Shown piece by piece: positions 36,304-45,189 of a stretch of 64,000 bases of DNA (within the stretch, counting starts at the first letter, position 1; each line of letters begins with the position of its first letter). The stretch spans positions 191,001-255,000 of the forward strand of contig PNKX01000002.1 of the NCBI GenBank assembly GCA_013822725.1. The letters run 5' to 3'. Position numbers and translations under genes: made by a program. The DNA comes from Pirellula sp. Its GTDB lineage: Bacteria > Planctomycetota > Planctomycetia > Pirellulales > Lacipirellulaceae. A model generated the notes under the pieces. The model was given only the letters and a program-made list of their open reading frames with translations. It was not told the DNA's origin and searched no databases.

Positions 36304-36652
36304 GCCGGTGGCAGTTGCCGGTGTTTGTTAAACCTCCATGTTGCTGTGGGCAGGAAACCCACGAAAATTTCTGATGCAGTCTAGTATTGGGTCTCCGTCC
36401 CCAATTGTATTCGTTCGGCTGATTCTACCTGCCGCGCGCACCTTCGCAAGCCCCGGCCTTTCAACTTGCTAGCATTTTCAGGGATTCGCCCGATCGCGCT
36501 CAGTTAGCGGCGCGAGTCCTTGCGAATCTGAGCGAACCAGTCCGCCCATGAATCAGGGTGGCGGAGAATGGGCCAATGTCGTATTTCTAGGCCCCCGAGC
36601 GGACCCCGCGGTCCGCCGCTCGCCGTGCGCCTCCTAGCCACCCGTCAAATTC
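36304..36652. other. 349-base divergent promoter region
   Basis: It separates the mraZ-like gene (minus) and the ketosynthase gene (plus). It includes a short palindrome gtgggcaggaaacccac near 36347-36363. No convincing -35/-10 pair was found on either strand. Confidence 0.5.
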
Positions 36653-37906
36653 ATGGACGATCGCGTCGTTATCACCGGCATCGGCATGGTCACTGCCGTC
36701 GGGCAGGACCGCGAGTCGACGTGGCATGCCGTGAAGGCGGGCCGCAACGGCGTCCAAAAACTTTGCGGGATGCCGGGGATCCCCGACGGTCTCCTGCTCG
36801 GCGCCACCGTGGAAGGCGTTCCGCTCGACCGCTTCGGCGATCGCAACTTCCCGATTGCGATGGCTGCGGCGCGTGAAGCGCTCGAAGACAGCCGTCTCGA
36901 CCTCAGACGCTGCGACCGCTCGCGGATCGCAAGTTCCTACGGCACCTGCGGCGGCCCAACCCCCTGGATGGCAGAGGAGTACGCCCGCCGCGCGGGAACG
37001 ACTCAAATCAAACCGTGGTGGGAGAACCTGCTCTACTCCGCCGTCCCGACGCGAGTGGCAAACCGTCTCGGCATCTACGGACCGCGACTGGTCAACTCGA
37101 CCGCCTGCGCCACCGGCTCGATCGCGACGATCAACGGGATGCGCGCGATCCTCGACGGCCAGGCCGACATCGCGTTCGTCGGTTCCGCCCAGACGCTCCA
37201 CCCGATCCTCTCCGCCGGGTTTTACAATATGCGGGTCTTGGCCAATGCCGACGATCCTGCCGTGGCTTGCCGACCGTTCGATGCGAACCGCACGGGTTTT
37301 GTCATGGGCGAAGGGGCGGCGACGCTCGTGTTGGAGCGACTCAGTTCCGCTCGCGCCCGCGGGGCGTCGATTTACGCCGAGATCCTCGGCGGCGCGCTGA
37401 TGAGCGACTCAACGCACGTCACCGACCTCAGCGCCGACAGCCGGCCGCTCACGCACCTGCTCGATCGCACGTTGCGGAAGTCGAATCTCGTGCCAAGCGA
37501 CGTCGCCTACATCAACGCCCACGGCACCGGCACGAAGCAGAACGACGCGATGGAAACCCGCGGCATCCGCGCCGCCTTCGGCTCGGCCGCCAACCACCTT
37601 TGCATCAGCACGATCAAAGCCAACTTGGGCCATCTCGTGAACGCCGCCGGCGCCGTGGAACTGGCCATCACCGCGATGGCCCTCCGCGACGGTTTCGCCC
37701 CGCCGACGGTGAACTTGACGCATCCCGACCCCGACTGCGACCTCGATTGCGTCCCGTTGATCGGCCGCCGTCGGGCGCTCGAACACGCGGTCAAAATCTC
37801 GATCGCCTTCGGCGGCCACCTTGCCGCGATTGCGCTGCGACGTTGGTCGGGCGCGGGCGAACGCTGCGAACCGGCGCCGGCGGCGATGCTACGGTTGGCT
37901 GCCTAA
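36653..37906 (+). CDS. 3-oxoacyl-ACP synthase II-like ketosynthase
   Basis: This 417-residue condensing enzyme begins [20 protein letters not shown]. The active-site Cys152 lies in [10 protein letters not shown], His290 in [13 protein letters not shown] and His327 in [12 protein letters not shown], completing the Cys-His-His triad of KAS I/II enzymes. Such enzymes elongate acyl-ACP with malonyl-ACP. The motif GTGT, the overall length and [19 protein letters not shown] fit FabF. No ACP, fabG or acyltransferase is adjacent, so it may serve general fatty acid synthesis or a specialised lipid. The start is ATG 36653. Confidence 0.9.
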   Translation: MDDRVVITGIGMVTAVGQDRESTWHAVKAGRNGVQKLCGMPGIPDGLLLGATVEGVPLDRFGDRNFPIAMAAAREALEDSRLDLRRCDRSRIASSYGTCGGPTPWMAEEYARRAGTTQIKPWWENLLYSAVPTRVANRLGIYGPRLVNSTACATGSIATINGMRAILDGQADIAFVGSAQTLHPILSAGFYNMRVLANADDPAVACRPFDANRTGFVMGEGAATLVLERLSSARARGASIYAEILGGALMSDSTHVTDLSADSRPLTHLLDRTLRKSNLVPSDVAYINAHGTGTKQNDAMETRGIRAAFGSAANHLCISTIKANLGHLVNAAGAVELAITAMALRDGFAPPTVNLTHPDPDCDLDCVPLIGRRRALEHAVKISIAFGGHLAAIALRRWSGAGERCEPAPAAMLRLAA

Positions 37907-37925
37907 CGAAGATCGCGTTTCGGGC

Positions 37926-39086
37926 TCACTTGGCGCGACGCTGCACCGCGTACCCCATTTGAATCGGCCACGTTGGCGGGCCGCCCAATTCTTGTTCGGC
38001 TTTGATCGCCCAATAGGGCTCGCGCAACAGCTCGCGACCGAGGAAGACGAGGTCCGCGTCGCCGCCGGTGATGATTTCGTTCGCCTGCTTCGCTTCCACA
38101 ATCAGCCCCACGGCTCCGGTAGCGATTCCCGCCTCGTCCCGAATCTGTCGCGCGAAGAGGACTTGATACCCCTTCGCCACCGGGATCCGCGCCTTCGGCG
38201 TGAGGGCGCCTGAAGAAACGTCAATGAGGTCGACGCCGCGGGCTTTCAGTTCGCGACAGAGCACGACCGATTGCGCCCCATCCCAGCCGCCGTCGACCCA
38301 ATCGGTCGCCGAAATCCGCGTGAAGAGCGGCATGTCAGCGGGCATGACGCTGCGCAGTTCCTCTGCCACTCGCAGAAGTAATCGCATGCGGTTTTCAATC
38401 GAACCCCCGTACTCGTCAGTCCGTTGGTTGCTCAGCGGCGAGAGAAACTCGTGGAGCAAGTAACCGTGCGCCGCGTGGATCTCCAGAACCTTGAATCCTG
38501 CTTCGATCGCCCGCTGGGCCGCGGCGACGAACGCCGCTACGACCACATCGATGCCAGCGGCGTCGAGTTGCTCGGGCATGGGACTTCCCTCGTCAAAAGC
38601 CAACGGGCTTGGCCCCCACACCGGCCGCCAGCCCCCTTGCTCCGGCGTCAGCGGGGCCCCGCCGCGCCAGGGAGCGTCGCAGCTCGCTTTGCGACCGGCG
38701 TGAGCCAGTTGAATGCTCGGGACCGCGCCCTGCGATTCGACGAACCGCGCAATCCGCGCCAGCGGTTCGATGTGGTCATCGCTCCAGATCCCCATGTCGC
38801 CGGGCGAGATCCGCCCATCGCGCGTGATCGCCGTCGCCTCGACCACCACCAATCCGACGCCGCCGGCCGCGCGGCTGCCGAGGTGGACGAGATGCCAATC
38901 GTTCGCTAGTCCCTCTTCTGCCGAGTATTGGCACATGGGCGACATGACGATGCGATTGCGGAGTGTCACGCCGCGCACCGTCCACGGCGTCAGGAGATCG
39001 ACGTCGGGGACCTCGCGGTCGTGATCGGCGGCCGAAGGACAGCCGTGGCGGGACGAATCGGGGGAAGCATTGTTGGTTGGAGTCAT
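37926..39086 (-). CDS. Old yellow enzyme family NADH:flavin oxidoreductase (YqjM-like)
   Basis: This 386-residue FMN enzyme shows LRNRIVMSPMCQYSAEEG, where the Cys in SPMCQY is the FMN-tuning cysteine of the YqjM-type class. LAHAGRKAS, HAAHGYLLHEFLSPLSNQRT, DEYGGSIENRMRLL and a late phosphate-binding region (GGDADLVFLGRELLREPYW) follow. The first 25 residues are an extra polar stretch. The family reduces activated C=C bonds, with NADPH as typical donor. It converges with the ketosynthase gene; a shared lipid role is possible but unproven. Confidence 0.92.
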   Translation of the reverse strand: MTPTNNASPDSSRHGCPSAADHDREVPDVDLLTPWTVRGVTLRNRIVMSPMCQYSAEEGLANDWHLVHLGSRAAGGVGLVVVEATAITRDGRISPGDMGIWSDDHIEPLARIARFVESQGAVPSIQLAHAGRKASCDAPWRGGAPLTPEQGGWRPVWGPSPLAFDEGSPMPEQLDAAGIDVVVAAFVAAAQRAIEAGFKVLEIHAAHGYLLHEFLSPLSNQRTDEYGGSIENRMRLLLRVAEELRSVMPADMPLFTRISATDWVDGGWDGAQSVVLCRELKARGVDLIDVSSGALTPKARIPVAKGYQVLFARQIRDEAGIATGAVGLIVEAKQANEIITGGDADLVFLGRELLREPYWAIKAEQELGGPPTWPIQMGYAVQRRAK

Positions 39087-39204
39087 GTTCGGGTCTCGCC
39101 ATGCTTGAGAGTCGGTTGCTGAGCAAAGGTCGCTCTAGCATGACAAAACTCGATCATTTTGAGAACGACCTGCCAATAAGCGACGCGATGTTTACGCGAG
39201 GTAT

Positions 39205-39768
39205 TCATTCCCGCTTGATCTGATCGCCCAACTCGGCGAGGCGATATTCAAGTCGGAGCATCTGCTCGCGCGTAGCGAGTTCGGCGGCAGCCATCCGGCT
39301 ATCGAGGCTCCAAAACTGGCAGATGACAAGGAATACCAGTGCGAAGAGGACGTGAAACGTGGAAGCGGGCTCGGATGCGGCGCTCATCCCTCGAATCATG
39401 GCCATCGCAGTGAGCAGCACAGCCGCCGTCGTAATATAAGTTGTCACTGCGATCAGCGATTTCTTGGAGTGCTTCTTTTGCCAAAGATCGCGCGCGATCG
39501 GAAAACAAGCCGCGGCAAAACCAACGAGAAGCGCCAGCCAGCCGACCTGGACAGCCGGTTTCGCGTCAACCACAAGCAAATTGCGCACGAGAGTCGCGCA
39601 TCCCAGCGTTAATATAACTAATAGAAAAACACCGGGCGCCGCTTTTCGCGGCGTGAGCGGCTCGGCCAGCATCGCATCAAGCTCCGCCTGATAGGATCGC
39701 CGCAATGCGGGGCTGATCTCCTCGGCGTTGATCAAACGTTGCACGAGATCGACAGGCTTATCCGACAT
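39205..39768 (-). CDS. Membrane protein encoded with an ECF sigma factor
   Basis: This 187-residue protein overlaps the end of the upstream sigma factor gene by 11 bases, so the two are translationally coupled. Its cytoplasmic N-terminal helix (VDLVQRLINAEEISPALRRS) is followed by four hydrophobic segments (about 47-65, 75-92, 104-123 and 135-155) and a charged C-terminal helix (TREQMLRLEYRLAELGDQ). It looks like an anti-sigma or sensing partner by position and layout, but it has no recognised zinc-binding anti-sigma motif (HxxxCxxC). Confidence 0.75.
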   Translation of the reverse strand: MSDKPVDLVQRLINAEEISPALRRSYQAELDAMLAEPLTPRKAAPGVFLLVILTLGCATLVRNLLVVDAKPAVQVGWLALLVGFAAACFPIARDLWQKKHSKKSLIAVTTYITTAAVLLTAMAMIRGMSAASEPASTFHVLFALVFLVICQFWSLDSRMAAAELATREQMLRLEYRLAELGDQIKRE

Positions 39769-40312
39769 AGGATGCTCCTTTCAAGAGAATCGCGCGGAGG
39801 GCGGCTTTGGCGTAATGGAGGCGAGACTTCACGGTGCCGACGGGGATTTCGAGCAGCGTCGAGAGTTCTTCCAGCGTGAGGTCGTCGAGGAAGAAAAGGC
39901 TAAGGATTTCACGCTGGTGGATGGGGAGCTGGTCGAGAGCGCGATGGACTTGTTCGGCGTTTTCGAAGGCAGCGTTGTCGTCACTGCTACGGTCGTCGGC
40001 CAGTTGTTCGGGAAAGCTTTCAACTTCCGGCGGTCTGACGCGAAAGCGACTGATCGTGGCGTGGCGGGCGGTCGTGTAGAGGTACGCCGGGAGCGTGCGC
40101 GGATCGCGGAGTTTGTGGAGCGAGCGGAGGAGCTTGAGCCACGTTTCTTGCAGGAGTTCCCAGGCGTCGGCCTCGGTCGGGGCGAGCCGGCGGAGGTAGA
40201 AGAATAGGGACCGTTCCCAAAGCTTCACGATCTCAGCGAAAGCATCGCGGTCGCCGCGTTGCCAGCGGACTACTAACAGCGCCGACTCGATCAGTTGCTT
40301 GTCGGGGGGCAA
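39758..40312 (-). CDS. ECF-type RNA polymerase sigma factor
   Basis: This 184-residue sigma-70 family protein has region 2 (RDAFAEIVKLWERSLFFYLR, then EADAWELLQETWLKLLRSL) and region 4 (LPIHQREILSLFFLDDLTLEELSTLLEIPVGTVKSRLHYAKAALR, a helix-turn-helix). ECF factors switch RNA polymerase to stress or envelope genes. The start appears to be TTG 40312. The downstream membrane protein gene overlaps it, a typical sigma/anti-sigma arrangement. Its targets are unknown. Confidence 0.9.
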   Translation of the reverse strand: MPPDKQLIESALLVVRWQRGDRDAFAEIVKLWERSLFFYLRRLAPTEADAWELLQETWLKLLRSLHKLRDPRTLPAYLYTTARHATISRFRVRPPEVESFPEQLADDRSSDDNAAFENAEQVHRALDQLPIHQREILSLFFLDDLTLEELSTLLEIPVGTVKSRLHYAKAALRAILLKGASYVG

Positions 40313-40434
40313 GGCGCGGCCTGCGGGTGGAGGGCGTGGTTAGTTTAGCGATAACTGGCAGGACGCTGGCGAAGGGATGAGGTTCAAACGTCCTGGGGGA
40401 AAGTACGGGTTCGCCGCTTGAACCCGCCAGCGGC

Positions 40435-40440
40435 TATAAT
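40435..40440 (+). promoter_or_regulatory. -10-like hexamer upstream of the cupin gene
   Basis: A perfect tataat lies 77 bases before the GTG start of the cupin gene. No -35 at 16-18 bases is evident. Confidence 0.4.
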
Positions 40441-40517
40441 AGGGTCGTTGCCCATCAGAAATTGGGCCGCTCGTCGAGCTGCCGTGCGGTAAAGCGTTTG
40501 ACTTAAGGAGCCGGATT

Positions 40518-40856
40518 GTGGCCATTCAACATGCAGCGCCGGGCGAGGTGATCGACATCCGTCCGTTGGCGGATCGACTCGTGCAATCTGTCACGAGCAC
40601 TTTGATCAAGTCAGAACGGTTGGAGGTGATTCGACTTGTCGTCCCTGCCGGGAAGGTGATCCCGCCGCATAAGGTGGCCGGGCCAATCACCGTCCAGTGC
40701 TTGGAGGGCCGCATCGAGTTTGAAGCCAGCGGCAGTCGGCGCCTCTTAGGGGCAGGCGAAATGTTGTACCTGACGGGGGATGAACTCCATTCGCTGAAGG
40801 GAATTGAAGACTCATCGGTGCTGGTGACGATTCAGCTTGCGCCGAAGGTCGGGTAA
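40518..40856 (+). CDS. Small cupin-domain protein
   Basis: This 112-residue single-domain protein has a GTG start preceded by taaggag (40504-40510). The cupin barrel is shown by LVVPAGKVIPPHKVAGPITV (first histidine motif, with fewer His than usual), then CLEGRIEFEA, LGAGEMLYLTGDELHSLKG (second motif) and VLVTIQL. Cupins cover many enzymes and sensors; one His in each motif suggests a weak or altered metal site. It is a single gene between the divergent sigma factor and a minus-strand dehydrogenase. Confidence 0.85.
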   Translation: MAIQHAAPGEVIDIRPLADRLVQSVTSTLIKSERLEVIRLVVPAGKVIPPHKVAGPITVQCLEGRIEFEASGSRRLLGAGEMLYLTGDELHSLKGIEDSSVLVTIQLAPKVG

Positions 40857-40904
40857 TGGCGAGCGCACCCCCAACACACCGCGAATAGCAGTAAGCTCAG
40901 CAAA

Positions 40905-42245
40905 CTACGCCATCGGATGCGTCCATGGCGCACGATAGGGACGAGCCAGCCGCCCGTTCGCTTCGTCATCGCCGACGATCTTTCCCGCGGCGGCGTCCCA
41001 CTTCAGGCTGCGGCCGAGATCCATCGAGAGGTTCGCCAAAATGCAGCTGGCCGAACTGATGTGCCCCTGCTCGATGTTGCTCACGGGCAGCCGCTTTTCC
41101 TGACGGGCGGCGAGGAAGTCCTGCATGTGCCGGCGGGTGGCGGCGGCGGCGAACATTTCCGTCTCTTTGTGTTGCTCATCCTCGGGGAATTTGCCGCGTT
41201 CGTCGAGATGGTCGCCATGTTCGACGTTGCCGTCGCCGTGCGGCTTGAAGTCGTAGCTGTGGACGCTCAGCTTCAGCGTCCCTTTGTCGCCGTAGAGCGT
41301 AGCGCCCCAGGGGTACTCAGGGTCGGCCGGCTCGCCCCAGTTCCGTTGCGTCCACACGACTTGGAGGTCGGGGTATTCAAACGTCGCGGTTTGCGTGTCC
41401 GCGATTGTGGCGATCGACTTCTTATCTCGAATGAAGACGCCGCCGTCAGCGGAGATACTGGTCGGCCAGCCGAGGTCGAGGAAGTACCGCACGACGTCGA
41501 ACATGTGGACGCAGAGATCGCCAATCTGGCCATTGCTAAAGTTGCGGAAGTCGCGCCAACTGCGGGGGTGAATCTGCGGGTGGAAATCGAGCCACGGAGC
41601 GGGGCCGACGTACATTTCCCAATCGAGATTGGCGGGCGGCGTCGCTTTCGGCGGAAAGCCGCCGGGGCCGCCGTAGTAACTGTGGACGTCGACGAACGCC
41701 ACCTTGCCGAGTTTGCCGCTCTTGATGTAGCGATCACGGGCTTCGATCAGATGCGGCGTACTGCGGCGTTGCAGACCGACTTGCACGGTGCGGCCCGTCC
41801 GCTTCGCGGCGGCGACCATCGTTTGGCCTTCAGCAACGTCGACGCTGATCGGCTTCTGGCAATAAACGTCGGTGCCCGCTTCGACGGCGGCGATCATCGG
41901 CAGGGCGTGCCAGTGGTCAGGGGTGGCGATGTTGATGATGTCGGGCTTCTGTTCGGCGAGCAGCTGGCGATAGTCGCCGTAGATTGGGGGCTTCTTCTTG
42001 GAGGGTTGCCGCTGGGCGACGAGATCGGCGGCGCCGTCGGCCATTGTTGAGTCGACGTCGCAGAGTCCGACGACGTCGACCGGAGCGACTTGCATCAAGT
42101 GAAAGAGGTCGGTCTTGCCGTACCAGCCGCAGCCGATCGTGGCGACGCGAAGCGGCTTGTCGCCAGCGGCAGCGAAGGCCCGCGGTTGAATCGCGGCGAC
42201 GGCAGAGGCAAAGGCGGCGGTATGCAGAAAATCGCGGCGATTCAT
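40905..42245 (-). CDS. Gfo/Idh/MocA family oxidoreductase with Tat signal
   Basis: ATG 42245 gives MNRRDFLHTAAFASAVAAIQ, a twin-arginine (RRDFL) signal, and 446 residues. The NAD(P) domain follows (VATIGCGWYGKTD), then the conserved lysine loop DVYCQKPISVDV and a large C-terminal beta-sheet domain. Exported Gfo/Idh/MocA proteins are abundant in planctomycetes and act on sugars or sugar acids. No clear substrate or transporter gene is adjacent. It ends in FGxL-like RPYRAPWTHPMA. Confidence 0.92.
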   Translation of the reverse strand: MNRRDFLHTAAFASAVAAIQPRAFAAAGDKPLRVATIGCGWYGKTDLFHLMQVAPVDVVGLCDVDSTMADGAADLVAQRQPSKKKPPIYGDYRQLLAEQKPDIINIATPDHWHALPMIAAVEAGTDVYCQKPISVDVAEGQTMVAAAKRTGRTVQVGLQRRSTPHLIEARDRYIKSGKLGKVAFVDVHSYYGGPGGFPPKATPPANLDWEMYVGPAPWLDFHPQIHPRSWRDFRNFSNGQIGDLCVHMFDVVRYFLDLGWPTSISADGGVFIRDKKSIATIADTQTATFEYPDLQVVWTQRNWGEPADPEYPWGATLYGDKGTLKLSVHSYDFKPHGDGNVEHGDHLDERGKFPEDEQHKETEMFAAAATRRHMQDFLAARQEKRLPVSNIEQGHISSASCILANLSMDLGRSLKWDAAAGKIVGDDEANGRLARPYRAPWTHPMA

Positions 42246-42633
42246 GGAGTGGCTCTGGGGAGAAATGCTAACCACGAAGGCACAAAGACACCAAGGAAAG
42301 CACGAAGGGAAGAAAAGGAACGGGAACGCTAATCTTCGCTGATCTGCGCTAATTTAGTCAATTAGCTCAGGCTTGGCGTTCAAGAGAACTGCAAAGTCGT
42401 ATCGTTGAACCGCCAAGGACGCCAAGAGCGCCAAGAAAATGCGAGGGAAATAATGAACCGCAAATCGCACGAATCTCCGCAAATAAGGCCCTTGATTGAA
42501 ATTCATTCGCGCAGATTCGCGCGATTCGCGGTAAAGTTCTTGGCTCTTCGCCTTGGCGCTCTTGGCGTCCTTGGCGGTTAGTTATCGAACCTCGCAGATG
42601 AGCGTTATAGCGAGGTCCTTCGTGCTTCAGTGG
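42246..42633. other. 388-base repeat island
   Basis: There is no gene. It starts with single-armed repeats (ccacgaaggcacaaagacac; aatcttcgctgatctgcgct) at 42270-42360, followed by the nested palindrome 42408-42578. Confidence 0.65.
42408..42578. repeat. Nested palindromic element (CGCCAAGGA shell)
   Basis: The outer left arm 42408-42436 (cgccaagga cgccaagag cgccaagaa) pairs with 42550-42578. The inner left arm 42455-42484 (gaaccgcaaatcgcacgaat...) pairs with 42501-42532 (...gcgcgattcgcggt). The shell is shared with the composites at 53-62 kb; the core is different. Confidence 0.82.
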
Positions 42634-43527
42634 TCAATGGCACGTATGCTCACCCGGCAGAGAGCTGTTACAGTGTTCGCCTTCGAGCTCCGTCTCGATT
42701 GTGATGTGCTCGAACTCCCGGTTGCGCAACAGGCGGTAGAGCTCACCCTTCGCGGCGCAGATTTCCTCGCGAGTCGTACCGGCCCGCATCAGCAGGTGCG
42801 TGGCGATGACGTGCCGTTCGCCGTCGAGGGTCCAGGTGTAGGTGTCGTGAAGGTCGACGACGTTAGGTAGGGCGAGGGCCTCCTGTCGGAATTTGTCGAC
42901 GTCGAAATCGGCTGGCGCCGCTTGCAGGAAGACGAGCGCCACCTTCTTCAAATTCCGGACGACGTTGAATAGCACGAAGGCAGAGATGCCGAGCGAGAGG
43001 ATCGGGTCGATGATCGGCACGTCCCAGAACGACATGATTACGCCGCCGATGAGGACGGCGACCCAGCCGAGCGTATCTTCGAGCAGATGCCACGTGGCGA
43101 CTTGCTCGTTGAGCGAGCGTCCGCCGCGCAGCCGCCACGCGGCGGCGCCATTGGCCAGCACGCCGACGACGGCCAGCGCCACCATGCCGCCGGCGCGGAC
43201 TTCCTTCGGTTCAAACAGCCGATGGACCGATTCCCAAACGACGAAGCTGAGGCCGATGATCAGCACGCAGCCAGTGATGAGCGCGCCAAGGGCCGAGAGG
43301 CGGCGGTAGCCGTAGGTGAACTTGTCGTTCGCCTCGCGATCCGAGACTCCCTGGAGGTACCACGCGAGGCCAAGCGAAATGCAGTCGCCAGCGTCATGCA
43401 CGGCGTCGCTGAGGATCGCGACGCTGCCGGTCCAGAGGCCGCCGGCGATCTCGATGAACGTGAAGACGAAGTTGACGAAGAACGCGAAGCGCAGGTTCTT
43501 GCCGGCGGGATGGGGGTGATCGTGCAT
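42634..43527 (-). CDS. Cation diffusion facilitator (CDF) metal transporter
   Basis: ATG 43527 was chosen because the open frame upstream (to 43653) crosses a GC palindrome and adds Ala/Pro/Gly-rich sequence. The 297-residue protein begins MHDHPHPAGKNLRFAF and has about six membrane segments. The metal-binding helices are SDAVHDAGD (TM2) and HLLEDTLGW (TM5), the paired His/Asp sites of CDF transporters. A cytoplasmic C-terminal domain follows (VVDLHDTYTWTLDGERHVI). The family exports Zn2+ or related cations in exchange for protons. The N-terminal and C-terminal His residues (EGEHCNSSLPGEHTCH) may also bind metal. Confidence 0.9.
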   Translation of the reverse strand: MHDHPHPAGKNLRFAFFVNFVFTFIEIAGGLWTGSVAILSDAVHDAGDCISLGLAWYLQGVSDREANDKFTYGYRRLSALGALITGCVLIIGLSFVVWESVHRLFEPKEVRAGGMVALAVVGVLANGAAAWRLRGGRSLNEQVATWHLLEDTLGWVAVLIGGVIMSFWDVPIIDPILSLGISAFVLFNVVRNLKKVALVFLQAAPADFDVDKFRQEALALPNVVDLHDTYTWTLDGERHVIATHLLMRAGTTREEICAAKGELYRLLRNREFEHITIETELEGEHCNSSLPGEHTCH

Positions 43528-43550
43528 TGCGAAGTCGTCGTAGTATTTGT

Positions 43551-43636
43551 AGCCTCGGGCTCCGCCCGGGGGTCGGCTCGAAGTAAAGGAACAGTTTGCG
43601 TCAGGGCAACGCGACCCCCGGGCGGAGCCCGGGGCT
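43551..43636. repeat. Inverted repeat, CCCGGGGGTCG class
   Basis: The left arm agcctcgggctccgcccggg (43551 on) pairs with the right arm cccgggcggagcccggggct (ends 43636). It lies just upstream of the CDF gene start and is read through only by a spurious N-terminal extension of that frame. Confidence 0.72.
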
Positions 43637-43723
43637 GCAGTGGCAGTTGCCATAGTGTAGGTCAGGCTGGGAAGTGCGGCCTATGGCGAATATTGGGCCG
43701 CGTGTCACGCGAGAAAGGCCGAC

Positions 43724-45118
43724 CTACGAATCGCCCAACGTCCGCTTGCGGCGCAGCAAATGATGATAGTGCTGGGCGAAGCGGTGGGCCTCGTCACGCA
43801 CATACTGCAGCAACCGCAGCGCGAAGGCGTGGCGGCTGAGGCGAATCGGCTCGTCGCGGCCCATCACGTAGATCAGTTCTTCCTTCTTCGCGAGCGACAG
43901 CACGAGCGGCGGTGTGATGCCGAGCGTTTCGAACGCCGTGAGGGCTTTGCCAAGCTGCCCTTTGCCGCCGTCGATGAGCAAGATGTCGGGGAAGACATCT
44001 CCCTGCGTGCTAAGCCGGCGGAAGCGGCGGGCGACCACTTCGTGCATGCTGGCGTAGTCGTCGATCCCCTGCACCTCGCGGATGCGGTAGCGGCGGTAGC
44101 CAGGCTTGAACGGCAAGCCGTCGATGAACTGAACGAGGCTCGCCACTGTTTCGGTTCCGCCGAGATGAGCGATGTCGCACCCTTCGATCGTGCGCGGCTG
44201 GACATCGAGCTTCAGCACCTTCTGCAGCCCGGCGAGTCCTTTTTTCGGATCGATGTAAAAAACCTCAGGCTGCTCATTCTTCTCAAGGTCGCCGCGGTCT
44301 TCGAGCGACTCGAGCATTTGGATTTCATCGCGCAGCTTCGCAGCTTGCTCGAAGCGGCGGGCAGAGGCCGCCTCTAGCATCTCAGCTCGCATCTCGGCGA
44401 GCAGCGGCTTGCGGCCGCCGTCGAGAAATTTACGCAGGCGATTAATATCCTTGCGATACTCCTCTTTCGAGATGCGCAGATTGCAAGGCGCCGTGCATTG
44501 CCGGATCGACGCCAACAGGCAGGGGCGGAACCAGCGCCAGCGGTCGTCGCTCTCTTCGATGTCGAGCGGGCAAGTGCGGAATTTGAAGACCCGCTGCAAC
44601 ACCTGCAGCGCGCCGCGCAGCGAACTGACGTTCGCGAACGGGCCGTACAGCTTCACCCCGCTGGAGCGTGGCGTGCGGGTGATTTCGACCCGCGGGAAAT
44701 CTTCGTGCGTGGTGATCTGCAAGTAAGGAAACGTTTTGTCGTCGCGGAGATCGCGGTTGAACTTCGGCTGGATATCCTTCACCAGTCGGGCTTCTTTGAG
44801 CAAGGCGTCGACTTCACCCTCGGTCTCCATGAAGTCGATGTCGTACGCCTCGAGCACCAACTGCGACGTGCGCGAATCTTCGGCGGCCGCCTTGAGAAAA
44901 TAGCTGCCGGCACGGGCGCGAAGGTTCTTCGCCTTGCCGATGTAGATCACGCGGCCGAGCTTGTCCTGGAAGAGGTAGACGCCCGGAGTGTCGGGGAATT
45001 GTGTGCGGACCTTTTCGGCGGCGCGGAGGAAGAACTCCACCTGCGACTTCGGCAAGTCGGCCGGAACCTCAGGCACGGCTTCCTGCGGCGGCAATTCGTT
45101 GGCTTCGGGGGCGTCCAT
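43724..45118 (-). CDS. UvrC-like excinuclease subunit lacking the C-terminal HhH
   Basis: This 464-residue protein begins with a GIY-YIG nuclease domain (PGVYLFQDKLGRVIYIGKAK, 45-64). KLYGPFANVSSLRGALQVLQ, a cysteine-bearing FKFRTCPLDIEE, a UVR motif (ASARRFEQAAKLRDEIQML) and the RNase-H-like second nuclease region (EGCDIAHLGGTETVASLVQF, RRYRIREVQGIDDYASMHEV, DILLIDGGKGQLGKAL) follow. It stops after YVRDEAHRFAQHYHHLLRRK. UvrC usually has about 600 residues and ends in a helix-hairpin-helix domain, which is missing here. No matching sequence follows the stop, so a simple frameshift is unlikely. The family makes both incisions in nucleotide excision repair. Confidence 0.88.
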   Translation of the reverse strand: MDAPEANELPPQEAVPEVPADLPKSQVEFFLRAAEKVRTQFPDTPGVYLFQDKLGRVIYIGKAKNLRARAGSYFLKAAAEDSRTSQLVLEAYDIDFMETEGEVDALLKEARLVKDIQPKFNRDLRDDKTFPYLQITTHEDFPRVEITRTPRSSGVKLYGPFANVSSLRGALQVLQRVFKFRTCPLDIEESDDRWRWFRPCLLASIRQCTAPCNLRISKEEYRKDINRLRKFLDGGRKPLLAEMRAEMLEAASARRFEQAAKLRDEIQMLESLEDRGDLEKNEQPEVFYIDPKKGLAGLQKVLKLDVQPRTIEGCDIAHLGGTETVASLVQFIDGLPFKPGYRRYRIREVQGIDDYASMHEVVARRFRRLSTQGDVFPDILLIDGGKGQLGKALTAFETLGITPPLVLSLAKKEELIYVMGRDEPIRLSRHAFALRLLQYVRDEAHRFAQHYHHLLRRKRTLGDS

Positions 45119-45143
45119 GCGTGAATTGTAGCGCAGCGCTTAG

Positions 45144-45164
45144 CCCCCGGTCAGTGACCGGGGG
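45144..45164. repeat. Perfect 21-bp palindrome upstream of the uvrC-like gene
   Basis: CCCCCGGTCA, a central G, then TGACCGGGGG. The flanking bases ttag are also shared with the copy at 62699-62719. It lies 26 bases upstream of the start codon. Confidence 0.7.
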
Positions 45165-45189
45165 GCCGAATCAAGGAAAACCCATGTCT

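Noticed and set aside
36304-36400. MraZ operator (TGGG direct repeats) upstream of the mraZ-like gene
   Set aside because: Only isolated TGGG motifs in inverted arrangement were seen, not the regular direct repeats of known mraZ promoters.
43528-43653. N-terminal extension of the CDF transporter
   Set aside because: The extension is encoded by a GC palindrome and has no family similarity; the ATG at 43527 starts the protein properly.
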